Shown here in pieces: positions 44,280 through 51,993 of a DNA stretch of 64,000 nucleotides. Positions within the stretch are counted from its first letter, which is position 1; each line of letters begins with the position of its first letter. Under the pieces are notes generated by a model that was not told the DNA's origin, did no database searches, and saw only the letters and a program-made list of their open reading frames with translations. Source of the stretch: Okeanomitos corallinicola TIOX110 (lineage in GTDB: Bacteria > Cyanobacteriota > Cyanobacteriia > Cyanobacteriales > Nostocaceae). The stretch covers positions 1,839,318 through 1,903,317 of the forward strand of contig NZ_CP150886.1 in assembly GCF_038050375.1 (NCBI RefSeq), in the 5' to 3' direction. The position numbers and the translations under genes were made by a program.

Positions 44280-45686
44280 ATGTTACAGAAAGAAATTAGA
44301 GTATTAATTTTCTCCTTATTAGTCACAGGAGGAATATTAGGTTTAGGTTTTTGGTTATTTACGCCTAATTTTCTCAAAAATAACAATACTAAATTATCAG
44401 AAAATCAGCAATTCAATAACAATCCATCGGTGATTGAGAGGCTGAGTTTTGGGACAAGAATATTTAGTTCTGGTAATTCATCTATCACCAAAATAGATGG
44501 GTCTAAAGCAATGGAGAATAAAAATTATCAACAGGCAATAGAAAATTTTCAAGCATCCTTAAAACTCAACCCTAATGATCCAGAAGCACTAATATATCTC
44601 AATAATGCCAAGATAGGAGCAAGCAGAAATTACACAATTGTAGTGTCTGTTCCTTTTGGAAATAACCCCAACACAGCATTAGAAATTTTAAGAGGTGTAG
44701 CTCAAGCCCAAAATGAAATTAACCAAAATAGCAAAATCAAAGGAGTTCCTTTAAAAGTAGGCATAGCCAAAGACGAAGATAACCCAGAAATAGCTAAACA
44801 AATAGCTGCTAACCTAGTCAAAAATCCCGAAGTGTTGGGTGTGGTTTGTTGTACTTCTAGCGATGCCACATTAACCGCCGGTACTATATATAATTCTGGA
44901 AAACTTGTCGCCATTTCCCCTATAAGTACATCTGTAAAAATTACCAATTTTAGCCCCTACATTTTTCGTACAGTTCCTAGTGATTTCATCGCTGCGAGAA
45001 CTTTAGCAAATCACATGATCAAGAATTTAAAAAAGCAAAAAGTAGCAGTTTTCTTTAATTCCCAAAGTGGTTATAGTCAGTCATTAAAATCAGAGTTTGT
45101 TTCCTCAGTTTTATTAGAAGGAGGTAAAATATCCAGGGAATTTGATTTATCTAAAGCAGATTTTAGTGCTGCTCAAAGTATCAAACAGGCCACTGAAGAA
45201 GGGGCAGAAGTATTAATGTTAGCTACAAATACAGGTACTTTAGATACAGCCTTGCAAGTAGTACAAGTTAATCAAAAACGTTTGCAAGTATTAGGAGGAG
45301 ATGATGTCTATACCCTCAAAACTTTAGAAGTTGGCAGAGAACAAGCTGTAGGAATGGTAGTAGCTATTCCCTGGCATATTAATAGTAGTTCTCAGTCTGA
45401 TTTTCCCCAAGAATCTCGACAGTTATGGGGTGGTGATGTCAGTTGGCGGACTGCAATGGCTTATGATGCTACAAAAGCTTTAATCGCTGGCTTAGAGAAT
45501 GATCCTACCCGTGATGGTATTCAAAAAGCCTTTTTATCACCGGAATTTTCTACCGCAGGTGCTGCTGGTGAAATTCGCTTTTTACCATCAGGAGATAGAA
45601 ACGCACCTTTGCAACTAGTGAAAATTGTTCCTGGCGATCGCTCACGCACTGGATATGATTTTGAACCAATAAACAAAAATAATTAA
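44280..45686 (+). CDS. Membrane-anchored TPR plus periplasmic-binding protein (Peripla_BP_6)
   Basis: 468 aa. One N-terminal membrane helix (residues 6-27) with no cleavage site that I can see. Residues about 76-112 form one TPR-like unit (MENKNYQQAIENFQASLKLN). Residues about 118-460 are a type I periplasmic-binding fold of the branched-chain amino-acid receptor kind (VSVPFGNNPNTALEILRGVA, GVVCCTSSDATLTAG, AVFFNSQSGYSQSLKSEF, AMAYDATKALIAGL). It follows the kinase by 55 bp. There is no permease or ATPase gene near, so transport is unlikely; a receptor for the kinase is more plausible. Confidence 0.85.
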   Translation: MLQKEIRVLIFSLLVTGGILGLGFWLFTPNFLKNNNTKLSENQQFNNNPSVIERLSFGTRIFSSGNSSITKIDGSKAMENKNYQQAIENFQASLKLNPNDPEALIYLNNAKIGASRNYTIVVSVPFGNNPNTALEILRGVAQAQNEINQNSKIKGVPLKVGIAKDEDNPEIAKQIAANLVKNPEVLGVVCCTSSDATLTAGTIYNSGKLVAISPISTSVKITNFSPYIFRTVPSDFIAARTLANHMIKNLKKQKVAVFFNSQSGYSQSLKSEFVSSVLLEGGKISREFDLSKADFSAAQSIKQATEEGAEVLMLATNTGTLDTALQVVQVNQKRLQVLGGDDVYTLKTLEVGREQAVGMVVAIPWHINSSSQSDFPQESRQLWGGDVSWRTAMAYDATKALIAGLENDPTRDGIQKAFLSPEFSTAGAAGEIRFLPSGDRNAPLQLVKIVPGDRSRTGYDFEPINKNN

Positions 45687-45722
45687 AACTTGTAAAACTT
45701 GCAAATCAAAAACCAAAATATC

Positions 45723-46319
45723 ATGGAAAAACCAGCTAAAAACCAATATCCCATCCATAAATTATTACAAGATCGTTGGAGTCCTTTGGCATTTTCCAAC
45801 AAACCCATCACACCAGAAACAATATCTAGTTTATTAGAAGCCGTCCGTTGGACAGCATCTTGTTTCAATGAGCAACCTTGGCATTTTATAATTGCCACTC
45901 AAGAAAATCCAGAGGAATTTAACAAGTTACTAAGTTGTATAGTTGAAGCCAATCAAGTGTGGGCGAAAAATGCCCCTGTGTTGATGATATCGGTGGCAAA
46001 ATTAAACTTTGATAAAAATGGCAACCCTAACCGTCATGCTTTTTATGATGTCGGTGCAGCAGTTTGTAATTTAACAACTCAAGCAACATCTTTAGGATTA
46101 TTTGTGCATCAGATGGGTGGTTTTGATGTTGAGAAAACACGAGAAATATACAAAATTCCCGCAGGATACGAACCAGTAACAGCGATCGCTATCGGTTATC
46201 CAGGTGATCCCCAAACCTTACCGCAACAATATCAGCAACGGGAATTTGCAGAACGTCAACGCCAACCCCAAGAGGAGTTTGTATTTACCAACACTTGGGG
46301 TGATGGAGTGATCGGGTGA
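45723..46319 (+). CDS. Nitroreductase family protein
   Basis: 198 aa FMN-dependent oxidoreductase fold. Motifs: DRWSPLAFSNKPI (FMN phosphate-binding Arg/Ser), LEAVRWTASCFNEQPWHFII, and GLFVHQMGGFD followed by AIAIGYPGDP. Substrate not known; members reduce nitro compounds, quinones or flavins using NAD(P)H. The ATG at 45723 is chosen; an in-frame TTG lies 24 bp upstream. It starts 36 bp after the binding-protein gene, so it may be co-transcribed, but a functional tie to the kinase is not obvious. Confidence 0.88.
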   Translation: MEKPAKNQYPIHKLLQDRWSPLAFSNKPITPETISSLLEAVRWTASCFNEQPWHFIIATQENPEEFNKLLSCIVEANQVWAKNAPVLMISVAKLNFDKNGNPNRHAFYDVGAAVCNLTTQATSLGLFVHQMGGFDVEKTREIYKIPAGYEPVTAIAIGYPGDPQTLPQQYQQREFAERQRQPQEEFVFTNTWGDGVIG

Positions 46320-46427
46320 TGAGGAGGAAAATCAATTCTGTTTCTTCTTTCTGCTGACTCCCGATTTAATACAGCAGATTTCATACCAATAAGATACAGA
46401 CATAAATAAATGATAAAACTTTTGTGG

Positions 46428-46446
46428 GGTGGGCATCTTGCCCGCC
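46428..46446. repeat. GGTGGGC/GCCCGCC hairpin
   Basis: Stem GGTGGGC with GCCCGCC (one G-T pair), loop ATCTT. This phrase is an interspersed cyanobacterial repeat. It lies in the 189-bp gap between the nitroreductase and PstS-like genes and could partially end transcription. Confidence 0.5.
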
Positions 46447-46508
46447 AAGGGTGTACCACATAATAGCGGAAAGTGCTGTAGCTAACAAAAAATATGGAAA
46501 ATTAAATT

Positions 46509-47603
46509 ATGTCGCAGAAAAAAGAAGCTTTAGTTCTGGTTCTATCTCTATTTACAACGATATTACTACTGGGTGCGGGTTACTTCTGGTTTACCAAAGA
46601 ATCAAAAGTTGATATAACCAATGTGGTTAAATCTCCAAATCAGACTAATAGTCCTAATTCCACTCCACCCAGTCAACCCCAGAACACACCAAAAAACTCT
46701 AATAGTACAAACTCCAATAGTACAAACTTTGCTACTGTAGCCAATGTCCCGACGGGATTATTTAATTATGGTGGTAGTACATCTTGGGCCCCCATTCGTT
46801 TAGCAGTTGATTCGGTCATTCAAACCGCCAAGCCAGAATACAGACTACGGTATTTACAACCCACCAATAATGTTACTCCTGGTTCTAGTACCGGGATACA
46901 GTCTTTAATTGAAGGTAAATTAACTTTTGCCCAGTCTTCCCGACCAGTTACGGATGCAGAATTAAAACGCGCCCAACAACGTGGGTTTCAATTGAATCAA
47001 ATTCCTATCGCTATTGATGGGTTAGCTGTGGCTGTCAATCCAAATCTGAATGTTCCGGGATTGACAATAAACCAGCTAAAATCCATCTACACAGGCAAGA
47101 TCAAAAATTGGAGTGAAATTGGGGGACCAAATTTACCCATTAAGGCAATTACACGCCGTGTTAGTGATGGCGGCACAGTTGAGCTTTTTGTCCAAGACAT
47201 TTTGGGTGGTCAAGCTTTCGATTCCCAAGTAGAGTATGTCTCTACGACCACCCAAGCCTTAAGAAAGCTGGCTGATAGTCCTGGTGGTATCTATTACGCT
47301 TCTGCTCCAGAGGTTGTTCCTCAATGTTCTGTTAAACCTTTACCCATAGGCAGGACAGCCAATGAATATGTTGCTCCTTATCAAGAACCATTGATTCTCC
47401 CTAATCAATGTCCTAATCAGCGCAACCAACTGAACATTCAGGCTTTTCAATCAGGAAAATACCCGATTACCCGGAATCTGTTTGTGGTGGTCAAACAGAA
47501 TGGTCAAACTGAGGAAAAAGCTGGTGTTGCTTATGCTAACTTGTTGCTAACAGAGCAGGGACAGGAACTAATTTCCCAAGCTGGGTTTGTTAAAATCCGC
47601 TGA
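46509..47603 (+). CDS. PstS-like phosphate/anion-binding protein with membrane anchor
   Basis: 364 aa. Membrane helix at residues 8-28 without a clear signal-peptidase site, then an Asn/Ser/Thr/Pro-rich spacer (39-72), then a PstS-type binding domain (NYGGSTSWAPIRLAVDSVI, PGSSTGIQSLIEGKLTFAQS, LKSIYTGKIKNWSEIGGPN, RRVSDGGTVELFVQDIL). The ligand residues of genuine PstS (SGxG/T after the Asp loop) are only partly matched. No pstC, pstA or pstB is present. It reads in the same direction as the kinase and the other binding protein and may be part of a sensory set. Confidence 0.85.
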   Translation: MSQKKEALVLVLSLFTTILLLGAGYFWFTKESKVDITNVVKSPNQTNSPNSTPPSQPQNTPKNSNSTNSNSTNFATVANVPTGLFNYGGSTSWAPIRLAVDSVIQTAKPEYRLRYLQPTNNVTPGSSTGIQSLIEGKLTFAQSSRPVTDAELKRAQQRGFQLNQIPIAIDGLAVAVNPNLNVPGLTINQLKSIYTGKIKNWSEIGGPNLPIKAITRRVSDGGTVELFVQDILGGQAFDSQVEYVSTTTQALRKLADSPGGIYYASAPEVVPQCSVKPLPIGRTANEYVAPYQEPLILPNQCPNQRNQLNIQAFQSGKYPITRNLFVVVKQNGQTEEKAGVAYANLLLTEQGQELISQAGFVKIR

Positions 47604-47674
47604 CACCTGCTAGTCATTTCTTCCCATAAACCAAGTAACTAGCACATTTCACAGTGGCTTTGTGAGTGTGCTTT

Positions 47675-48394
47675 TTAGTTGACTCTGTTAATTGACTCTG
47701 CTGGCAAGCAAATCAAGTTATCCCCTTGAGTGAGGATTAATCCACGTTGACGCAATTTACCCATTAAGCGGGTAACGGTAACGCGAGTAGAACCAATAGC
47801 ACTACCTATTTGAGCATGGGTGAGAGGGAAAGGTAAACAATAACCACGAATCACATCGGGATCTGTTTCACTCATTGCCGGTTCTCCATATTCCTCAATT
47901 AATAAGGTGAGGAATCCGAGTAGTCTGTCAATGGTGCGGCGTTGTCCCAAAGCACTCAGCCACAATAGTTTGCGCTGGTGTTGATATCTAAAGGCATCCA
48001 TGACTTCCCGACGGAAGTGAGGCCAGTTATCCAAATCATGCCAGTACATCCAGAGGACGGCAGTTTGGTCAACGTGAGCGTAGGATTGGAGTGTAAAGGG
48101 TGATTGTGCCACGATTTCAAATGGTTGCCCTGCTCCGACAAAACCCAAAAATGCTTCTTCTGGGGTTCTGTTGATGCGTCGAGATGTCAACTGGCTGGCA
48201 GTGGCACTGACTTGGGCTGTCCCTACCATGCGGATTGCACCTCGTTGGACTAAATATAGCAATCCGGGTCTAGCTGGAATGCGTTCATCTTTGCTGAAGG
48301 TGCGGCAGCGGTAGTGTTCTTGGGCCCAGTCAAGAATTCGTTGCCAAGTGAGGAAAGGCCGTGATGCTTCGGAAAAAGAGGATTGAGATTGCAT
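47675..48394 (-). CDS. devH: Crp/Fnr-family regulator, DevH-like
   Basis: 239 aa from the ATG at 48394; an in-frame TTG at 48424 would add 10 residues. N-terminal cyclic-nucleotide-binding-type fold (GLLYLVQRGAIRMVG, FLGFVGAGQPFEIVAQS), central dimer helix and a C-terminal Crp helix-turn-helix (LTHAQIGSAIGSTRVTVTRL) almost identical to that of NtcA. It is not NtcA itself, because the N-terminal half differs. Sequence style, its position near rbcR and ndhF, and an NtcA-type box upstream fit DevH, needed for the heterocyst glycolipid layer in Anabaena; this naming is from memory and not checked. The cAMP-binding residues of Crp are not evident. Confidence 0.72.
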   Translation of the reverse strand: MQSQSSFSEASRPFLTWQRILDWAQEHYRCRTFSKDERIPARPGLLYLVQRGAIRMVGTAQVSATASQLTSRRINRTPEEAFLGFVGAGQPFEIVAQSPFTLQSYAHVDQTAVLWMYWHDLDNWPHFRREVMDAFRYQHQRKLLWLSALGQRRTIDRLLGFLTLLIEEYGEPAMSETDPDVIRGYCLPFPLTHAQIGSAIGSTRVTVTRLMGKLRQRGLILTQGDNLICLPAESINRVN

Positions 48395-48535
48395 AGGTAA
48401 CAAAGAGCGTTCGGCTGAAGACAAAGACTAAATAATATGCTGCAAGGAGTGTCTTTGTGTTAACAGGGTTGGCTTAACGCACAATAGCGTTTGCCGTCTA
48501 AAGTGTAGAAAGTGATTATTACTCTCTACTCTTTC

Positions 48536-48575
48536 GTTATACTTCTTACTGTACAATGAGGGTAGTAAAGTTTAC
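48536..48575 (-). promoter_or_regulatory. NtcA-activated type promoter upstream of the DevH-like gene
   Basis: GTA-N8-TAC is present as GTAGTAAAGTTTAC at 48562-48575, the NtcA consensus. On the minus strand a -10-like TATAAC lies 20 bases downstream (48541-48536), close to the 22-base spacing of class II NtcA promoters. Transcription from here would give a leader of about 135 nt before the ATG at 48394. On the + strand the nearest TAN3T box is at 48605, 29 bases away, so the minus-strand gene is the better target. Confidence 0.6.
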
Positions 48576-48705
48576 TAATCATTCATTGATTATTCATGAA
48601 ATTTTATCCTACTCTCATTTTTCTTTACTTAGACTAAACTTCTACCTAAAGGTGGATAGAACAGGATAAAATCTTGATAACCATGAAACTTTCCTCAATA
48701 ACTAC

Positions 48706-49599
48706 GTGCATCATTGGCTACTGTTTCAGAAGTATACCTCGATTAAACATCTAGTATATATCCATTTAAGGAATTTCCTAAGTGTTTATACTAAGGATGA
48801 GGAAATTTTATTGATAAAAAATGGTCGAGTGCCTCTATACCAAGATACAGATGTGAGAAAAATTTTATATATTTCCAGTGTAGCTTTGCAACTTTCAGGA
48901 GGTGATGGTTCACAATCTACGAGGTTTGTTAGAGACATTGCGGCTTATTTATCAGCAAGCTGTAGCGAGTTTTTTCACGTTAAAGTTGTTCCTCCGGCTT
49001 GGATTCATATAGAACTAACTGATCCTACTTTAGCAGCTTGGTTAAATTTTTTGATAGATGAAAAAAGGCATTTAAAGGAGTGTGAGCAAATAAATCAATT
49101 CACTAATATCAGAGTTGGAGAACTTCATCCTCAAGACTGTGGGTTAAAAAATATTGATTTATGTTTTCAGGTTCAGTATACCCATGCACGCTGCTGTTCG
49201 CTGCTGAAATTAGCTAGTAGAGATGGGCTGATTAAAATTGTACAGGATGGTGCCAATATTTTGGAACTATCACCAACCCAATCTATACCTTGGCTGGACT
49301 GTGATCAAAAATTGCGTTTTTATCGGCCAGAGGAATTGCGTTTACTTGCGTTGCTGGTGAAAACGGTAGATAATCTAGTATTTCCTGATTCTAAGAGTGT
49401 AGTTAACTGGAATACAGCTGCTTTAAGATTGAGTGCAGCTTTTGAAAGTTTTTGGTGCGAGTGTCGCATTTGGGGAGAAGTGAAAATTAATTCTTTGGAG
49501 TTAGCACAGGCTAGATTAGGATTACTGATGGCTACTCAGTGGGTTTTACAGTCTGTGTTAGAAGGGAAGTTAGGGATTGTCGCACCTTGGGAATTATGA
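48706..49599 (+). CDS. Stand-alone DALR anticodon-binding-domain protein
   Basis: 297 aa. The C-terminal half resembles the DALR domain of arginyl-tRNA synthetase: VQYTHARCCSLLKLASRDGL (like YAHARIxSIxRKA), PEELRLLALLVKTVDNLV, and LLMATQWVLQSVLEGKLGI. No synthetase catalytic motifs (HIGH, KMSKS) are present and the N-terminal half is unlike a synthetase. It may bind tRNA or have another role. No in-frame ATG; start is the GTG at 48706, as a stop lies at 48667. The frame between them would add 12 residues with no start codon. Confidence 0.75.
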   Translation: MHHWLLFQKYTSIKHLVYIHLRNFLSVYTKDEEILLIKNGRVPLYQDTDVRKILYISSVALQLSGGDGSQSTRFVRDIAAYLSASCSEFFHVKVVPPAWIHIELTDPTLAAWLNFLIDEKRHLKECEQINQFTNIRVGELHPQDCGLKNIDLCFQVQYTHARCCSLLKLASRDGLIKIVQDGANILELSPTQSIPWLDCDQKLRFYRPEELRLLALLVKTVDNLVFPDSKSVVNWNTAALRLSAAFESFWCECRIWGEVKINSLELAQARLGLLMATQWVLQSVLEGKLGIVAPWEL

Positions 49600-49752
49600 A
49601 AGGGGGAGAGTGGGATGCTCCCAGAGTGGGTGAGGGGGTGAGGGGGTGAAAAGGATTTTTACCAATTACCAATTCCCAATTCCCTATTTAACTATTGACG
49701 GTATTGATCTCCTGGGCTATATTGTCAGGTGTGTGAGGGGCGAACCAGCAAG

Positions 49753-49787
49753 GACACCGAGACGAAACACGGCCAGTCGTCGGTGTC
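49753..49787. terminator. Hairpin between convergent DALR and HAD genes
   Basis: GACACCGA (49753-49760) pairs perfectly with TCGGTGTC (49780-49787); inside, CGA pairs with TCG. TTTCTGATG follows on the + strand. The GC-rich segment 49730-49790 stands out in an AT-rich region. Upstream is a tandem of GTGAGGGG (49630-49650). Confidence 0.6.
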
Positions 49788-49818
49788 TTTCTGATGTTTA
49801 GGAGATGTTAAAGTTAGA

Positions 49819-50661
49819 TTAGAGTAAGAATTTTTCTATGGCGATCGCAACTCCATCATTCTCTACACTGGGAGTTACCCAATTAGAAATAGCCTGTACT
49901 GGTTCTGGTGCGCTTCCCATCGCTACACCAATACCTGCATACTCCAACATTTCTACATCATTAAAATTATCCCCAATAGTCATTACCTGACTGCTTTCTA
50001 TTCCTAATATTTCTTCAGCAATGTAACGGACGGCATAGCCTTTATTAACAAAAGGATTGGCTACTTCTAAAAATGTAGCGACTGAAGTAGTCATATATAA
50101 TTCTGCGGGTGTATATTGTAAACGTAAATCACCCATCATATTTTTAATTAAATCTACATCGTTACATAGTGCTAAAACTTTAGTTGGTATCTTGTCAGTT
50201 AATACTTGCCTTAAATCACCTACGGGAATGGGATCAACACCACAACGTTCAGCATAACTGGCTGTATTTGTAGTAATTTCCCGGACATAGAGTTGATCAT
50301 TGATGTAGAAATGGACAGAGAGGAGCGATCGCCATTGTGGTTTTTCAAAGTAATCTAATAACTGATCAGCTATTTGTGGAGAAACCGTTAAATGACGGTG
50401 AATTTCACCAGTATTTGGATCTTGAATCCAAGCCCCTTGATAGGCTGTTAATGGTAAATTAGACTTGATTTCCTCGTGGAAACGCAAAGCCGAACAATAC
50501 ATTCTACCCGTAGCTATGGCTACGTGAATACCTTTAGCTCGGACTGCGGTAATAGCTTGTTTGACAGTTTCACTGACTTGATTGTCATGGCCAGCAATCG
50601 TACCATCTATATCTAAAACTAATAGCTTGATATTATTTGCAAGAGCAGATGCTTTGTGCAT
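49819..50661 (-). CDS. HAD-IIB (Cof-type) phosphatase
   Basis: 280 aa. Motif I LLVLDIDGTIAG (nucleophile and acid/base Asp), motif II AIATGRMYCSA, motif III Lys in VNKGYAV, motif IV MTIGDNFNDVEML. The cap between them is of type C2B. These enzymes hydrolyse small phosphosugars and similar metabolites in the cytosol; the natural substrate is not shown by sequence. Single gene, reads toward the DALR gene. Confidence 0.9.
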   Translation of the reverse strand: MHKASALANNIKLLVLDIDGTIAGHDNQVSETVKQAITAVRAKGIHVAIATGRMYCSALRFHEEIKSNLPLTAYQGAWIQDPNTGEIHRHLTVSPQIADQLLDYFEKPQWRSLLSVHFYINDQLYVREITTNTASYAERCGVDPIPVGDLRQVLTDKIPTKVLALCNDVDLIKNMMGDLRLQYTPAELYMTTSVATFLEVANPFVNKGYAVRYIAEEILGIESSQVMTIGDNFNDVEMLEYAGIGVAMGSAPEPVQAISNWVTPSVENDGVAIAIEKFLL

Positions 50662-50836
50662 AAATTCCCCACAATCTCAGTTCCAGTCAAAGGTTAACAG
50701 GCAGTAGTCAGTAATGGGGAGTATTGTTAATAAATTTTTGGGTAAAAATGAAAATTTACCGCATTTTGATAAATACGATAAAGAACAAATATAAAGATCA
50801 AGAATTGGGTGGAAAAACCACCTATCAAAAAATGTA

Positions 50837-51535
50837 CTACTTGGAGATTTGAAATCGGCTTTTTTTGCGTTGTGACAACAATCCAAAACCAGCAATTAAA
50901 CCAAATCCCAGAAAAGCTGATGGTTCAGGTACGGAAGTCGCACTATAGTTATATGTAACTGTCAATTCCCCTTTAGCAAGTGTATTAATAATAGTCGCAA
51001 GATTACCTGATCCTGTAATACTTGATCGAGCTGTAGCTGAAAGCAAGAAGTCAATATTACCAGAACCAATAAAAGCACCTAAGTTATCGGTTAGAGTCTG
51101 AGTCTGTGCCCTTTGATCCATAATATTGTCAAAAGAGCCTCCAGAAGTGCCACCAAAATCAATTTGACCATCAAAAGCTGTCGCGTTAAATAACTCACTC
51201 TGAGATAGATTCAGTGTAAGTAAATTTGTACTGCCCTGATTTAAAAATAGATCTGCACCAATCTCTGTTCTGATTATAGTTGCAGCTGCATCCAAGCTCT
51301 CAAACCTGGCATCTCCTTTGATGTTGCCAGTGATATCTAAAGTCACACTTTCAAGTGTACCCAGAGCAGAATTAAATTTTTGAATGCTGAGTACTGTATC
51401 ATAGAAATCGGTGGAAGCGAAATCTCCAGAATTAGCACTATAGCTAATAGAAGCTGCATTTGCAGTTCCACCGGTAACAACAATTCCGGCTAGGGTAGTG
51501 GCAGCTGCTAAAGCGCCAAAAAGTTTAGAGTTCAT
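50837..51535 (-). CDS. PEP-CTERM sorting-domain exported protein
   Basis: 232 aa. Signal peptide 1-27 (ALAAATTLAGIVVTGGTANA). The middle is a beta-rich, Gly/Ser/Asp/Asn-rich domain of the choice-of-anchor type (ISYSANSGDFASTDFYDTVL). The C-terminus has the sorting signal SVPEPSAF, a hydrophobic helix LGFGLIAGFGLL and basic QRKKSR. Such proteins are processed by exosortase and go to the envelope or extracellular matrix, often with exopolysaccharide. No exosortase gene is in this window. Confidence 0.87.
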   Translation of the reverse strand: MNSKLFGALAAATTLAGIVVTGGTANAASISYSANSGDFASTDFYDTVLSIQKFNSALGTLESVTLDITGNIKGDARFESLDAAATIIRTEIGADLFLNQGSTNLLTLNLSQSELFNATAFDGQIDFGGTSGGSFDNIMDQRAQTQTLTDNLGAFIGSGNIDFLLSATARSSITGSGNLATIINTLAKGELTVTYNYSATSVPEPSAFLGFGLIAGFGLLSQRKKSRFQISK

Positions 51536-51993
51536 TGTGTATATGGCTAAAATTACTTTTACTGATCACATTTAACTCTAAAATCATAATTAATACTTTC
51601 GTGAAAATACTTGATTTAGTCTAAATTTTAAATAATTTAGATAATCGTTGCCGTAAAACAAATATATAATATATATATTCTGTTTAAGTAAAATCCCTGA
51701 TACAATAAGTTCTGACTTTATAAATATTTTTTAGTAGATAAATAACAAAAAAAACTTAAAATCTTTATATATCAAAAGTTACATGATTTTCTAGACTTTC
51801 TCTATTTGGTTTTATCAAAAGCACGAATCCAAGCAATTGATGTTTAAAATACAGCTTTGTAATTTTATTATTCACTACTAAAATCATCAAAAAACATAAA
51901 GTAATAATAGTAAATTTCCGATACTTACCTAAATGTAACAAATAAATACTTAGTTTAAGTATTATCTACACCAGAAAAAACACTAGCTATAAT
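51536..51993. other. AT-rich promoter interval between PEP-CTERM gene and polA
   Basis: 458 bp, almost entirely A/T, with a short TATATA run at 51663-51681. Contains promoters for the divergent genes. No recognisable operator or ncRNA. Confidence 0.45.

Noticed and set aside
46509-47603. Phosphate uptake operon (pstSCAB)
   Set aside because: No pstC, pstA or pstB follows, and the protein has an anchor and spacer unlike a soluble PstS.
47675-48394. NtcA
   Set aside because: The helix-turn-helix is NtcA-like but the N-terminal half is different from NtcA as I know it.
49700-49790. Yfr1 small RNA, because the minus strand has CGCCCCTCACAC near a hairpin
   Set aside because: The Yfr1 core ACTCCTCACAC is matched only with two changes, and the second hairpin lacks a U-tract.
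50677-50895. Open frame of 72 codons downstream of the PEP-CTERM gene
   Set aside because: Begins inside the PEP-CTERM gene in another frame and contains random-looking aromatic/Cys content.
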